Part shown: one piece after another, positions 26,078 to 39,680 of the stretch
Numbering within the stretch: position 1 is the stretch's first letter
Layout: every line of letters starts with the position of its first letter
Source of the DNA: Dicaeum eximium
Taxonomy: Eukaryota > Chordata > Aves > Passeriformes > Dicaeidae
NCBI GenBank assembly: GCA_013396995.1
Contig: VWZP01005531.1
Location: forward strand, 548,895 to 612,894
Length of the DNA: 64,000 nucleotides
Reading direction: 5' to 3'
Program-made: the position numbers and the translations under genes
The notes under the pieces: generated by a model
Databases searched by the model: none
Told to the model about the DNA's origin: nothing
What the model saw: the letters and a program-made list of their open reading frames with translations, nothing else

Positions 26078-29000
26078 CTCACAGAGAGCAAAACCACCTC
26101 CCCATTCCCCCACTTTGCACTCCAGTTGTTGCTTCCTACCCCCCAGCTCTCCCTGCTCCTATCCTACCTCTGTCTGAACAGGACTTTACTCTTGTCATGG
26201 GAATGTGTGGCAGTCGCTTCCTTTCCACACTGAATCTTGCCTCACCTTTTCAGTTTAAAAAGTTACTCTGCTACACATTTGAAATGGATCAAAAGTGCAA
26301 ACCAGAAGCACGTCAAAGATTAAAATTTTTATGTTTTTTTAATACATTACCCCTGAAACATCCTGTGAAGAAAATTATTTTCTCTCACTTTTCCAATTGC
26401 CTGCCTTTGATTATTTGCAGAATATTGTGTACCTTTCCACAGCACACAGACTGATCTTTTCTAGTCAGCTAATGATCTGCTTCTTCCTGGTGTTAGTGGC
26501 AGTGAGAAAAAAGAGGCCAAGGTCAACTTAAATGTTGAAAGTAAAAATGCAGTGTATCAAATGTAAATTTAACTCTTTTGTCTCAGTTCTGTTTCCAGCT
26601 ATCCACGTAGAATGCCTTTTCTCCATCAAATGTTCACTTAGCAAATGTGCATAAGGTCTTAAGAGATGTTTTGAAGTGTCAGTGTCTTCCTTGCATTAGG
26701 TAAAAGTGCATTAGTTAAATTGCTATGAACTAGGAACTGGGGAGAAATTTTTTTAAAGTATTACAAAACATTTTAATTATTCCAATAATAATGACTGCAG
26801 AAGCAGAATTCTTCACAGACCCTCTCTTCCCCTCTAATTTCAAGGAAATTCTGAACTTTAGTAGAAACAGAACACTCTCCTCTATTGTTTTGGCTCTTGC
26901 TTTTGTAAATATTCCTGCATTATTTCTGGTGAAAGTTGAAATTCTTTTTATAGTATCTCCAGCTATGAAGTACATGCTTTGCATATCTTTTACAGTCATG
27001 CTCTTTCTACAGCAGCTTCAGTTTTAGATTTTGCTAAGAATCAAGAAAAAAAATTCTAAACACCAAGACAGCTGAACTTTGCAGCAGATTTCCTGAAAAT
27101 ACTCCTAAACTTCTATTAATGAAGGTTTTAAGAAAAAGGTTTATAAATTTATCAGGAATTGTGGAGTCCTGATGCAGGTAAATAGAACAGTAGACTTTCT
27201 GAGAATTGTGCCAGTCAGTCCTAGTTTTTAAGTATTAGCTTTCAGTAAGATCAGAATCCATACAGGCATTATATGTTCATTGTACATTCCTTTCTGACTG
27301 TATGTCCCAACAGCTGAAATAAGTGACTTCCAGGACTCACATCTCACGTTTCAGCATTTTGTACTGTCCCTTCACTTTTCCCAAATCTATTAAACCTGTT
27401 TTTTCCCTCGATTAACACTACTTCCTTGTCTTTTATTGCATTTTTAATTGGTCCTTTCTCAATAAAATTAACCATTATCACCACTTAAAAATTTGCAGAC
27501 TTTCCTTCTGAACTGTTTTTATACCCTGTTTTTCTGACTGCTTAGCCCACATTCCTCACTTTTTAAAGCATGCTTTGATTGTGGTTCTTCTTTCTTTGTA
27601 TCTGTCCATCTAGATAGAAATTGCTTTTTGTTTCCTCCTCAGTATATGTAAGTGCAATTTCCTTGAGAATTCCTCACACATTATGTGCAGAGCTGAGCAC
27701 ATATTAAGTTTTCAATAGACACTTAAATGTCCTTGAGTTCAGTCAATATAAGCAAACATTCAACCTTAATTAAATAGAAATTATTTTGAACAATAATTTA
27801 TTACTGGGCATGTATATTAACTTTATGAAAAATCTGAACCACAGAATTTAACTTCTATTTTTCCATAAAGATTTGGAACAAAATTTGATGCACTAAGCCT
27901 GAAATATAATGATAAAATATTTAGTAGGGTCCTATTGACCCATATAACTGTGGTTATCCAATGCCATTGTTCAGAGGCATCAACCTCAGACCTATAGACG
28001 TGGTGTGTCACCCAGTGGTGACATACCCTTCTGTAGCAGCAGCTGATTTCTGCATACAGGTTTTTAGCAGATACAGGTTTTTAGTAGATACGGGTTTCTC
28101 CCACAACTCCCTCAATTGTATCTATTTTCAAAATGTATTTCAACACTCCTGTGTATATCCTGATAGAAAAAGGTCAAGAAATAGGGTTCTGACTTTAATT
28201 TCAAACATCTGCAAAAGGCATGAGGGTCTGCAGTGTAGTACTTATTAAGACCAATGTATAGGCCACTGCATCCTATACTCATTTATTTAATCAAAATACA
28301 GATTTCATTTTTCTTCTAAGTGTAGCCATGCTGAAGTGATAGAAAGATAACTATAACCTTGTTTAAATTCAGCAGCAGATACCATTCTGGAAGTACTCAG
28401 CTAATACCAAGAAGCAAGCACAATCTCTATCCTAGAAAAATATTCATTGCTCCATTTTTCCCAGTAGCAATTTTTTTTCCTTGTCTCTTGCACAGGAGTG
28501 TGCTCCAGATGGCCCAAATTTGGCTCTGCTGATGGAAATACATGACAAAACAGAAGACATGAGTCTATCAGAAGACTCCAAACCATATTCCTATGAAAAT
28601 ATCTCAACTATGAAAACGTCTCAATTGGTCTTGTATACTTGTTCAATTAAAGTGGAAGGTTTTATTTATTTATTTGAGCCAATTTGAGGCTTCTCTTTAT
28701 TGCATCATGTAATCAAATTTTTACTTGCATGTAAAAAAGTTATATGGATATATCAATTACAGAATAGGAGTTCTTTTTCCCAATTTTTAAAAATCAATTT
28801 TAATATTAATCCATACAGTGGATAATAAACACTCTTCTGGAACAGATCATTGGTGTGATATCTATACTGAATTAAAAGTTCAGAATTGCCAGAATAGCTA
28901 TTTTAAGCCAAAGATCAGCCAAATTTTTGTATTTTTACATTTCTAAATTATCTTATAGGAGTCTCCACATTCTTGTGAACAAAATCCTTTGGGGTACAAG

Positions 29001-31359
29001 TTTCATGGTTCAGAAAATTTGAAAGAACAAAAATAAATTTGGACTCACAGAACTGTGAAATATTTACCTAACTTAAAAGAAAAATTTGCTTAGAATGGAT
29101 TAATGACTAAGCAATAGTATAAAAGAATATATGGTTTTAAGTTTCAGTAACAAAAATATTTTTTTAGTGTTAATTAATTTCCCATTACTTTCCTCTATTT
29201 TACAGAATTTAGTAAAACCTTAGAAAAACCTAAAAAGCTAGTGTGCCTTTTAGACAGTATTAAGAAGCAATAAACTTAATGAGGTTATTTATGCCTAAAC
29301 TGCATACAGTTATAGAAAAACATGTTAGAGAACGTGCTCATATACATGGACAAATTTCAGCAACTGTTTCTTGAAAATTCTAAATTTTATTGGACAATAT
29401 GCTTTTAGGCAGACATTTTCTTAAATTCCTGCTCTCAGTTACATCTTTTCTGCATGAAAAATTCCATTTTACTGCTGTCAGAAAAGTAATTGAATCTCTT
29501 ACTGCCTAAAGCATCTACTCTCTTCTCCCTGCACTGATACAGCTCTCATCCACATGAATGAAGATTATGCACACATGGGTGAGAAGAATTGAACTTTTTT
29601 CTACCATTCCATGGAAAAGAATGTGGCAGGATGTGGTATGTATGTATCCCTCCTTCCATCTCTCTCACAGGTTAACAAGAGCTTCCACATGCCCTCCTTT
29701 CACCTGCAGACCTTCCAGTGCCCTCCACTCCTATAATGTGAGCAGGGGTTGTCGCATCTGGGGGGTTTTTCCTTATGTTTTATGCACTCAATAGAAAATG
29801 AAGTTTAATAAGCCAATGCCAAGATGGTCTGCTACCATGCCTTTCATGACTGGGGAAGAAACTGCTGGAAAGTATAAGCTTAACCATTTCCATTCAATTT
29901 ATATTTCAGGAAAAAATAATCAAAACGTACTTTTCTGTCCAAAAAAGAGCTGAAAAGCTGAAGTAGTTTCATATTAATCTGAGTGCAGGGCTAACTTGGG
30001 AGATAATTTGTGTAAATGTTAAAACTGCAAGAAATGTTGAAAAGACATACATTCATCCTTGTTTACCTTAGTGCTCAGGAAAGCATGGCAATTGTACAGA
30101 ATTGTAAAGAAATAAAATATCATAAAACCAGTCTAATTGGTTGCCAGTTTCTGCTACTGGAAAAAGCACAAACCCATCAACAGCACTAACCCGGAGTACT
30201 AGGTAAGAGTAATTATAGGGTATTCTGATTTCATCCACACAAATTATGGTAGTTTGGTTCTAAGCCAAGAATATGAATGATAATTTGCAGGTTATCTCTG
30301 AATGAAGATGCTTCTGCCAAGAATCTCCTAAAACAAAGCTAAAGAAATCCAGCTTAAAGCAGAAAATTATAGACTACGAAAAACACAGGAAGATGTGACT
30401 CAGCAAATCTGTAGTGACTTTAATTGTGGGAATCCACAGTTAAATTTTTGTTGCCTTTTTTAAAGTGTTGGTTGAAATGCATCCAAAGAAAAACATAGAG
30501 TTTCACTTTTTGAAAATAAAATTTATATAAATTCTAATAAAGAATGCATGAAAAATTAAAAGATAAATGTAGTCAAGTAAAAAAGTATATGAAAAAATGA
30601 CCAACAGAAATGGACTCCTACTTTTCAAAATATAACAAATAGTAAGTTATTGGTGACTTAACAATTGATCAACTGAACTACCTGGCATTCCCAGGTACTT
30701 TTTAGAACCTTTACACACCCATTTAAGAAAGTTACCTAAATAGCTATTGTTATTGTTTCTCTTTATAATGTAAATTTCAATGGGTTCAAGTCATTAACAT
30801 TTTTCCTCTCAATGACAAGAAGTTGATTCTCTGATACTGTGAAGGTTTGATCATAAAACATAAAACTTTGATTTATTCAAAGTGATCTCTGAAACTCCTT
30901 ATACAATACATTATGGCCAAGACAAGAGAAGCTATTGATAGCCCAGCAGTATTCTCAAATTGAACTCTGCTTTAGTGAAAATGAGAAGAAGCAGACAAAG
31001 GACAACTTTGGTAGATACAGGAGTCAGTTTTCTTTGAAATGACCGTCAATATTGGATGCCCAGCTTGAAATATCCTCAGGGCTGCCCAAATGTAAAAGGT
31101 GGTACTTTCCTTATGTCACTTTTTAAAGATATCTTAGCTGGACACCAACAATTTGATGCCTAAAATTAAAAGAAAAATTCCATATCTCTTTCTGGGAAAA
31201 AGACATAGTTAAATTTATTATGAAAAAGGTAAATTATTGAGGACTTAATGGCAGTGTTTTGAGAACTTCCAATAGCTATCATATCTCAGATACAGCAAGT
31301 CCAGATGTGTGTATGCGATGCTGAAATGTACAGTGACAGATCAGATTTTTTTTATTTTT
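26078..31359. other. AT-rich non-coding DNA, no gene seen
   Basis: About 5 kb without a recognised gene or interspersed repeat. It contains a 17-bp tandem duplication at 28054-28097. Confidence 0.5.
28054..28097. repeat. Tandem repeat, 17 bp x 2.6
   Basis: Unit ATACAGGTTTTTAGCAG is followed by a copy with one change (28071-28087) and a partial third copy. Confidence 0.8.
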
Positions 31360-31426
31360 TTCCAACAGTTTGGATTGGAAGGGACCTTTAAAGGTCACCT
31401 ATAGTCCAATGCCATCCCGCAATGAC
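31360..31426 (-). mobile_element. CR1 retrotransposon 3' fragment, short
   Basis: The plus strand carries GTTTGGATTGGAAGGGACC, TTTAAAGGTCACCTATAGTC and CAATGCCATCCCGCAATGAC. This is the reverse complement of a CR1 3' UTR (GGTTTGGGTTGGAAGGGACC-like). Confidence 0.82.
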
Positions 31427-34400
31427 ACCTAGAAGATATAAAAGGTATCACAAGATACAAGGAAGCATTTTAAAATTATGATCAACTGCAAATAATGTGT
31501 TAATTCTGAAATAGTAATTACAGACAGCTAGTCAGTTCTGAATGAAAAATGTATTGCTCCTCCTTTCAGGAAATTACCTCACATTATGCCATATGGAGGA
31601 ATATAATTTAAAAAACGCAAATAATGATGGCTCAGCTTCTCAGTCCTTTGGTGCACAGAATTCCCTGTGGAAGTTTTCCAGGCAGGCCATTGGAACCAGC
31701 AAATTTTTCTTCTACTCCTTTTAAACAAAATTTTAATTATCTGAGCTTCCTCCTCACTTAAGAACCAAATTCGTCTCCAGATTTCTCACTGAAATCAATT
31801 TACATCTATAATATATTCTTTAATAAAGCAATGTGTGCTTAAACATTCCAAAATGTCATATCTAAAATGATATAGCAAAAAAGAAATCCAGGTTTTCTGT
31901 AGGGCAAACAAAATGACATTATAAGTTACATAATGTGCAACATAGAATGGCGTTTAAACATAACTGAGATTTGCTATGAAAATATGAATTATTCATGAAT
32001 GCTTTAAATTTGTTTCATTTATTTTTCACACATTTGTTTGTTTTCACAACTATTTGTTTCAGAAGCTAGGGCCCAAACACCTTAGTTTGGTAAGTATAAG
32101 TATATAAGTGCATACCTGTTTACAATTTTAAAAAGGATTCTTTGCAGTCTAGTCAACTCTTAATTTCTCTCTAGCTTTTAAATTGCATATTTCAAGCATT
32201 TAATCCCTTTTGGATTATAACTGAATTATGAACAAGCCAAAAAAGTAATGCACTTTCAAAGACAAATATATCTTTCAGTATTTGATTAATGAGGGAAAGA
32301 ACAGAAAGACACTCATAATATGCCGTAACCATCCACCTGTCATCTTTTTCTTTCTTCCTTATCAGGGAACCTCTGTATAAAAAAAACAACCATCCAACAA
32401 ACTAACTAACTAAATAAAAAACCCCATTAATAAATGACCATGAAAGAAGGCTTTACCACCTCAGAGTCACACAAAAAAGCTGCCAGCTGAGGTCACTGGC
32501 TTCCAACAGTCGCAGCACCTGACCTTGAATGACTTTTGACAAGCCACTAACAGCACTAATGACATCAAATAAGACTTAGTAGCAGTTTTACTGGATCAGT
32601 ACTTTCACTGATGAGGTGATGTATCTCTTAAGTACTAATTTGCAATGGGATGTTGCTCAAATTACTGTCTGCCAGGTTCCAGTACACAGGGTGGGAGGGA
32701 GGCATGATGGACTTACACCCAAAGCATTAAATATATCGGCTGTATTTTCATTTACTCTTGAAATGTGGCTATGGCTGTGGGTAAAAAGAGAAAAAAATAT
32801 GAACAATAATAAACACAAAGGGAAAAAAAATCAGGTATTAACTGTGTACTTACAATACATTAATAATGCTCAGGAGCTTCCATGCTTCAGGCTTAGTTGT
32901 GGGAAGCAGTTCCCAAACAGATAAAAGGGTGTCAATGGGTGTTTCACAGGAAGTTCTGCTGTCTGCCACTAAATAGCTAATATAGATTGAAATTGTGTTA
33001 GGCCATTTATGAATTTTTTTCTCCAGGTGGTGATTCTTAAGAGACTGATTCAGTGGCAATCACAGCCCAGGCAGTTCTTAGCAGCCAGTTCCATCAGACT
33101 TGTGGCAGTGGTGTGAATAAATGAGCTCTGTCATGAATCATCCAGTCCTAAAAAAGGCTGACATTCTGCCACGCACTAAATCAACTTCTTAATTTATTTT
33201 TTGAGGGAAACCTCTCTATGAAAATTAATAATGTGACTATGTATGAGAGTCCACATGAAAATATTAACTCTGGAAAACAAAAATAAAACTTCATTGCAAA
33301 AACTCCTAGTCCTAACCATATTTCTTTCAATTGCTCATTTCAGGGTTTTATTAGAGATTCACATTGTACAGGTAAGACATTGCTGTTTGGTATTATTAGA
33401 AACTCTCTATGGATTTTAAATATAATTTGTACCCAAAGAAGTGAAAATTATTTCAGCTAGCTAGTTGCAGGACTTGAATTAGTTTGACATTAATTAGACT
33501 AGTATTATTCATTAGTTACAGATTCCCAGGCAGCAATTGACTTCGAATTTTTTCCTATGGTGGAGTCTTAAAACACATTTCATAAAAAACTCAGTAAATT
33601 ATTTGGTGAATAAAAACCAAGCCTTTCTGACAGAAAATTAATCAGCACACAACAAGTTACTGACTGGATGAGAGGATTATCTGTAACCACCTAGCAAAAA
33701 AAATTATTAAGTTGGAACTATTTTCCATCAGAAAATGCTGATTCAATGTAAAGAACATTCTGCATGTCTGCTTCACCAAAAATCTAATTAAAGTGGAGGA
33801 ATAATTTTTTTTCCCTCAGCTTTAACCAATGACTTTTTAACTGTCATTTTATCAATGTTATTAATTACAGAGATCAAAATAAGATTTAAGAAATGCTACC
33901 AGGAATCTTTAGGAGTATAATATTCTGATAATATGAGGAAGCAAAAAGAAGGAACAAGAGAAGAAATCCTGCACACTACTATTCCACTGTTTCCACTTAA
34001 TGTTATATGCTGTTTTGACATGTAAGTAGAAGTACTCTATTTAGAATATTTTGATAGTAACATAATAATAGTTAAGAAACTGAAAATAATATGCCAGTTT
34101 ACTCTTTTCAAAACAAAACATCAGAAATTCTGTTTTACTGGTAAAATTTTACCACAAATTTTTTGTTAGTATTTTCATTTTTTTGTTTGTTTGCTTCTAT
34201 CAAATAGGAATTTCAGGCATTATCAGAGCACGTAACCCCTCCTTTGTGGCATATCAATTACAAACAAGACTTTAGCATACCATAATTGCTTTTGGTTTTT
34301 TAGGCTTCAAGATAATGTGTCCTGCTGCTTCAGACTATGCCCATGTTGGCAGTAGTGTGAATAAGACACAAAATGTTCATCTTGCACTTGATCCACCAAT

Positions 34401-37400
34401 GTACAAAAGTCACTGTGTGCCAACAACCAGCAGCAAAACATAATAAAACTTGCTACACTAAGAGCTATACTTTTTTTGTCTGTCAGCATGTCCTTTCTGC
34501 AACCTCAGATACACTCTAATTATTTCTGTTACAAGTGGCCTCAAATATAGCTGTAAAAATGATGAAATAAAAAATAAACTCTTTCACAACACAAGCTAGT
34601 TACCTAGTTCTTACAAGTTTTGTAATGGATTTCTTGAAATTCAGCTTCTTTGAGATAAATTTCTCAAACTTCAGACAGACAAATACTGACAGCTGAAAGT
34701 GATAGATCTCCAAGCTTTGCAAATTGGACTGAAAGTGTTATGGAAACAGATTTCTGTTCTGTGTGTTCCAAACTCCTGAGAAGAGCCCAGTATTAAAGAC
34801 GCAAATTGCAAACAGCCTTATTTTTTCAAGTTAAAAATAGAAGTTAACATGACTTGTTTGTTTGCTTGCTTGCACTAGGATTTGGGAGAGGTGAATGGCA
34901 GATTTTTGGTTTATCAAATTCTGCTGACTCAGTCTTTATGCTATTTGTTACTTCTGAGTTGCAGGGATACATTTCTTTCCTTCAGTAATTTTTTGACATG
35001 CCAGAATATTAACATATTGAAAGAGTTATCTAGGACAAGAAAAATAAGCAGTTGCATTCTGTGGTTTTCTATTGGTTTGTTGTCGTTGCTGTTTTAAATG
35101 CATTTTGCCTCAAGTGGTCATATTATTGATTAATATATTGACTTAATAATTTAGGGTTAGATGTCAATGATGTTTATTTTACAGTAATGCATTAATTATA
35201 TTATGCCATCACTCCTTCATATGTCCTAAAGACAGGTAAAACTGACAACAAGGGCTTGGGCAATCACAATCTTTAGAAAAGCAGTTAAAAAAAAAAAAAA
35301 AAAAAGAAAAATTCCTAGAAAAAGCACAGTAAACTCTGTTAGGAAATTTTTAACTTCCCTAGTGCTCTCCTGAACATAAAAAAGCACTTTTCTCCTCCAC
35401 ACCAACAGGCAGTTAACTGGCATGTTAACAAGATACATCAAGACCTAATAAGGCAGCATCATTACCATGATTATCACCTTATTAATAATTCACTGATTGG
35501 TAGAAGTACTGTACTTATGGGATTTTAATGCATCATTTTAAACATGAAGAGAATATTATTATAATACCCATTAAGGTGATGTCGGCTGAAGTAAAATTTG
35601 TAGCACATATATTTGTATTTTCTTAATACAGCTAAATAGCCTACATCTTCTAATGTAGAAACAGTGCTTAATATAATGTCTTGCTATTATGCAGGAATCA
35701 GTGATTAGGTTTTCAGGGCATTTGGAATTGGATCCAGAAAAAGTCTTAAGTGCCACACTTATGCAAAATATGGGTGTTTACAACTAAGGAAATTATTCAC
35801 TCAAATGCAAAAAGCAATAATAAAAATAACTTTCTTTATTTCACATTACAGTGTGGCCTGATAAAATGTACCATCAGTTTTAAAAGAAGGATAGAAACTC
35901 AGGACCTCTGCTTTGAAGGATCACTTCAGCACAATCAGATTCTTACAGGTTTATCACTGCTGAATCCTGCACGGTTCTCTCGGGGCACTGCTTCTGCCAA
36001 AGAGAGGATGGAAAGCAGCAATTCAGATAAGCCAGGAGAATATGGCAAAGAATACAAAGTGTGGGCCTAAACCCCTTTTAACTTTGGGGCAGGGAGGGAA
36101 AAGTGCCACATTGTGTTTAATTTAAAACAATCTCATTAAACTATAAATATGTTTTTTACACTCAAGTTACACACGGTGAGCTATATTATTACAGACTGAA
36201 ATTTATTGCTTTATTTATAATCACCTAGAGATGTTTCGATGCAAAACCTATTGAAGTTTATATTAAAAATTTCATTGACTCCGTCAAGCTTTGGACTGGG
36301 CCCAGAGACCTTCATTTGAGAGATCAGTGTGAGAAATGAGAGAAATTATCTCATTTGAAGATCATTCAGAAATCTCAAAGAGATTTATTTTATTAAGAAA
36401 GAGAAGACTTTCTGTGCTTTGCAGGAGTTAACTTCGTTGATTCTTTCAGACTGATAACTGTTGTGGCCAATTGTGAGCAAATGTGAGTACATATTGGAAA
36501 AAGTTTAAAATCTATCTTAAAAAATCACTTTGAATGGGTTTTCTGAGACCCTGCTGGCTTCAAAGCCTGCTAGTGTGGCTGATTATTACCTCCTCAGGCT
36601 CCATTTCCATTTTCAGAATGAGTTCAATCCTAGGTCTACATGTGAAATATTTATGCCTTATGCAAAGAACCAGCTTATTTGTGTAATGAGTCTATGTTGA
36701 AGTGATGCACACTGGTTTATTTAGTCTCCTCTTTTGAAACATGATGTGGTCACTTCTGTGATGTAAAACTTGACACTTCTTGGCTGAGGGATAAAGCTAA
36801 TCAGATAAAACCTAGAAGATACAGAAATAATATGCTTGAAAGTTTAATACTGAATGTGAATTAGCCAGAAAATAAGAATTCTGGACATCCAAAAGATTTT
36901 GTTTGGGTTTTGTTGGGATTTTTTTTTTTTCCTTGATTAGAAATATTAAACCTATATTACAATCATCAATTCTAGATGCTTAAATAAGATACCCAAATGA
37001 GTAGTCCAGTTACCTTAGATTTTGGATGTAGTCAGTAGATTAAAGATAAGTAACTCAGGAGACCAAATTAGACTTCATGTGGGAAGATGCACTAGAAGAA
37101 TGTCTGTATTTATTATGAAGTGAGTTTACCACCCCACCAGACCTTTAGTTCAGACTTTTGAATGTCTTAAGTTTGGCCACCAGCAGTTAAATTTATATAA
37201 TGAAAGAATTAATTAATAAATTAAATTAATTAACATTGTTAGACAAAGTAACAGAGAACATGGAGGGGATGTTGTTTTGGTTCATATTGATAAAAGCTTT
37301 ATAGACTTGTCTTCAGGAATTGAAATATTGCTGTTATTTGCATTATTTAGTTGGATATAGGTGTAAAGTTGCAGAGCTTGTAAAAGTACAGGAGAAATTA

Positions 37401-37685
37401 AAATCAGAACTTGAAAAAATCCATAGAATTTCGGATATTCATGAAAGTCTAGTTTGGCACACTGAGGTAAAGGGTCACATAAGCCAGATTTTGACCGTAA
37501 ACCACTAGTTAAAGTAAGTAGTTATGCCATCCAGGAGAATTATTCCTTCAACTTCAGTGTTATAAGTTGCATAGAGTATTTTTATGTAGTATGTGTCTGG
37601 ATTACTTGATTTAGATATTTTTACTTCAAATATTTTAGCGTTTTTTTGGTGGGGGGAGGTTAAGTCAATAACACTCACTTTTATT
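31427..37685. other. AT-rich non-coding DNA, no gene seen
   Basis: No gene or known repeat was recognised over 6 kb. Simple features are a CTAA-type short repeat near 32398-32416 and an A run at 35287-35305. The 36160-36480 part lacks any repeat signature and is a candidate for conserved non-coding DNA, which needs alignment. Confidence 0.45.
35287..35305. repeat. Poly(A) run, 19 bp
   Basis: Nineteen A in a row. Confidence 0.9.
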
Positions 37686-37689
37686 TCGT

Positions 37690-37985
37690 GATATTTGAAT
37701 GGGAAGTTACAATTTCAGATATGGCATTGCTGCGGCTTCCGAATGGCACTCCCCAACCCAGAGCCCTCTCTACTCCACTGAGAGAGACAAGAGTCAGGGA
37801 TTATGGGTTAAGATATGTTATTTTTACTGGGAACAGCAATGAGACAAGTAAATGGACGGGAACAGCAGTATATTAATAACAAAAGTGTACAAAAAAGGGT
37901 GCAGATCTCGACCTGACCACAGCCACACCATCCAAACTGGTCTCTGGCATTAACCCGCTGCTCTGTTCACCACACTTGTTCACTG
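37690..37985 (-). mobile_element. Possible LTR-derived fragment
   Basis: A locally GC-richer patch includes GGCACTCCCCAACCCAGAGC, GAGAGAGACAAGAGTCAGGG, TTACTGGGAACAGCAATGAG and GTACAAAAAAGGGTGCAGAT. The mix of C-rich blocks and a T-rich, ATTTTTACTGGGAA-like segment resembles the 3' portions of bird retroviral LTRs read on the minus strand. No ends or target-site duplication were found, so this is a resemblance only. Confidence 0.35.
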
Positions 37986-38561
37986 AATGACACTCATTGA
38001 AAGGTGGCAATTGCTAGATTTTGGATATTAACAATATCCAACCAGTAAAGAAATATATTAAACGTTTCACACATTTTAATCAAATGTTACAAGTATTTAA
38101 TATAAAAAGCACCAATAATTTAAGGCTGTTCTCATGAAAAATATATTAACTTTTAATAGAAACATCATGGTTGCTTCATAAATTCACAGCTCACTTAGCC
38201 ACACAGCTACTGGGTATTTAAAAAAGGTATATTATCCTAGCAGTAATTTCCTTCAGGCAGCACCAGAGGTAAAATAAATCAACTTCCCTAAACTAACTTT
38301 AGAGCCCTAACAATCAGAAATAGGTCATAGTCATCTGAAATTACTTCATCCAATCTTTTTTTGCCTTTTGGAACCAGATACACATCAACAGCTCTGGAGA
38401 CACACATAAAACTCAGAACATAAACTGGGTGGAATCAGCATGGAAACCTAATTAATATACCATATTATGAATTGTATATCTGCACACTCATGTTTTCCAT
38501 CTGGTTTCCAGGTAGAAAAGTACAGTTATCCAGGCAGGCCAAAATCATAGCACTGCACAGG
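37986..38561. other. Non-coding DNA, nothing recognised
   Basis: AT-rich, with no gene or repeat recognised. Confidence 0.45.

Positions 38562-38603
<42 letters not shown>
38562..38603. repeat. Poly(A) run, 42 bp
   Basis: Forty-two A in a row, directly followed by a 15-bp near-palindrome (GAGCACTCAGTGCTC, 38604-38618). No retrocopy with target-site duplication was found upstream, so it is read as a homopolymer repeat. Confidence 0.9.
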
Positions 38604-38607
<4 letters not shown>

Positions 38608-39229
38608 ACTCAGTGCTCCCACTTTAATATAGAATTGAGCTCCTCATGTACATATACTTCCAGCTCCATAGACTCCATATGTATACTCCATAGGGAACAC
38701 CCTCCAAGTCTCCTTTATATTTCAATAGTATAGGATGACAAGAGAATTTGTGGATGAATAGAGGAAATAGTTTCAGATCAAACCAATGCACTTCTTACTT
38801 CCAGGATCATTCCAATTGTTAATTTGAGCAATCATGTGTACTAGTTACTAAAAGGGGAGATGAGAAGTTGGTTTCAGGGCATTTGTAGATTTTGCCCCCC
38901 TGGTGGTGGGCAAAGGCCCTTCATCACTTAAAAGGCAGGTTGCTTTTTTGTTAGGTGAAGCCTTGGTTTCCTTTCTTACAACTTTTGGGGACTTCAGGGC
39001 AGTTTCACTGTTTCTCTTCCTAGTCCCATTTGACATGGAGCTCCCAAATGGAAGAAGTGCTCCTCTGGGGCTTCAGGCCCATTCTCTGGTTAACCTTGTC
39101 ACGACCATTATGTTCCTTACCTCTTTCCTGACTGGCTGCCTTGGCTCTGGCATCCTGTTTTCTATCCATAACACCAGACAGAATTCCACAATGTCCTTGC
39201 TGGCGAACTTACAGGTATAGCATGTAGCT
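38604..39229. other. Unassigned segment with minus-strand open frames
   Basis: Minus frame 38848-39036 (62 codons, rich in K, S and T) and the left part of minus frame 39073-39345 lie next to a CR1 remnant. The part left of about 39230 has no CR1 similarity that I can see and no recognisable domain. It may be unique sequence or an older element. Confidence 0.35.
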
Positions 39230-39680
39230 ATCTCCAGTATGCACATGTAGGCCTTGTTCAGATGCTTGTGCAGTTGAATATTGAGACTATCAAGGGATGA
39301 AGATTCCTTGACCTTTTTGGACAAACTGTTCCAATATCTTCCCACTCTGAAATGAATTTTTTGTAGTATTTTTTTCAGAATTTGTATTGTTGTAACTTGG
39401 GATTTTTGCCCCTTTTCCTAATGCTGGAAAGAGCCTGGCTCTATGTTCTCTGCATTCCACCATCAGATACTTGAATACTATAAAATAGCTGCCTCTCTTT
39501 AGCTTTCTATACTAAAGGCTTTGCAAAACCATTTCTCTGGGCCTCTCTTCCTACATTGTATCCATCCATACAATGGATGCTTGGTTGCTTCTGCTGGAGT
39601 AGCTCCCCTAGGTCAATGTTCTAGAAAGTCCAAAGTTGCACTCAGTACTCTCCAAATACTTTTCTGTATTTCTTCCTCCA
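39230..39680 (-). mobile_element. Degenerate CR1, end of ORF2 and flank
   Basis: On the plus strand, GAAAGAGCCTGGCTCTATG, CTGGAGTAGCTCCCCTAGG and GCACTCAGTACTCTCCAAA match the reverse complement of the CR1 ORF2 3' region (compare GAGCCTGGCTCCGTC, CTGGACTCGCTCCAGTAGCT, CACAGCACTCCAGGT). On the minus strand, GATATTGGAACAGTTTGTCC, then GAATCTTCATCCCTTGATAG, corresponds to the CR1 motif GGCACTGGAACAGGTTGCCC...GAGTCTCCATCCTTGGAG. The first 30 or so residues of the 39073-39345 minus frame (WNSLSKKVKESSSLDSL) are therefore a worn ORF2 C-terminus. Very old copy. Confidence 0.75.

Noticed and set aside
38480..38603. Processed retrocopy ending in the 42-bp poly(A)
   Set aside because: No open frame or gene similarity upstream and no convincing target-site duplication; only a short AGCACT repeat flanks it.
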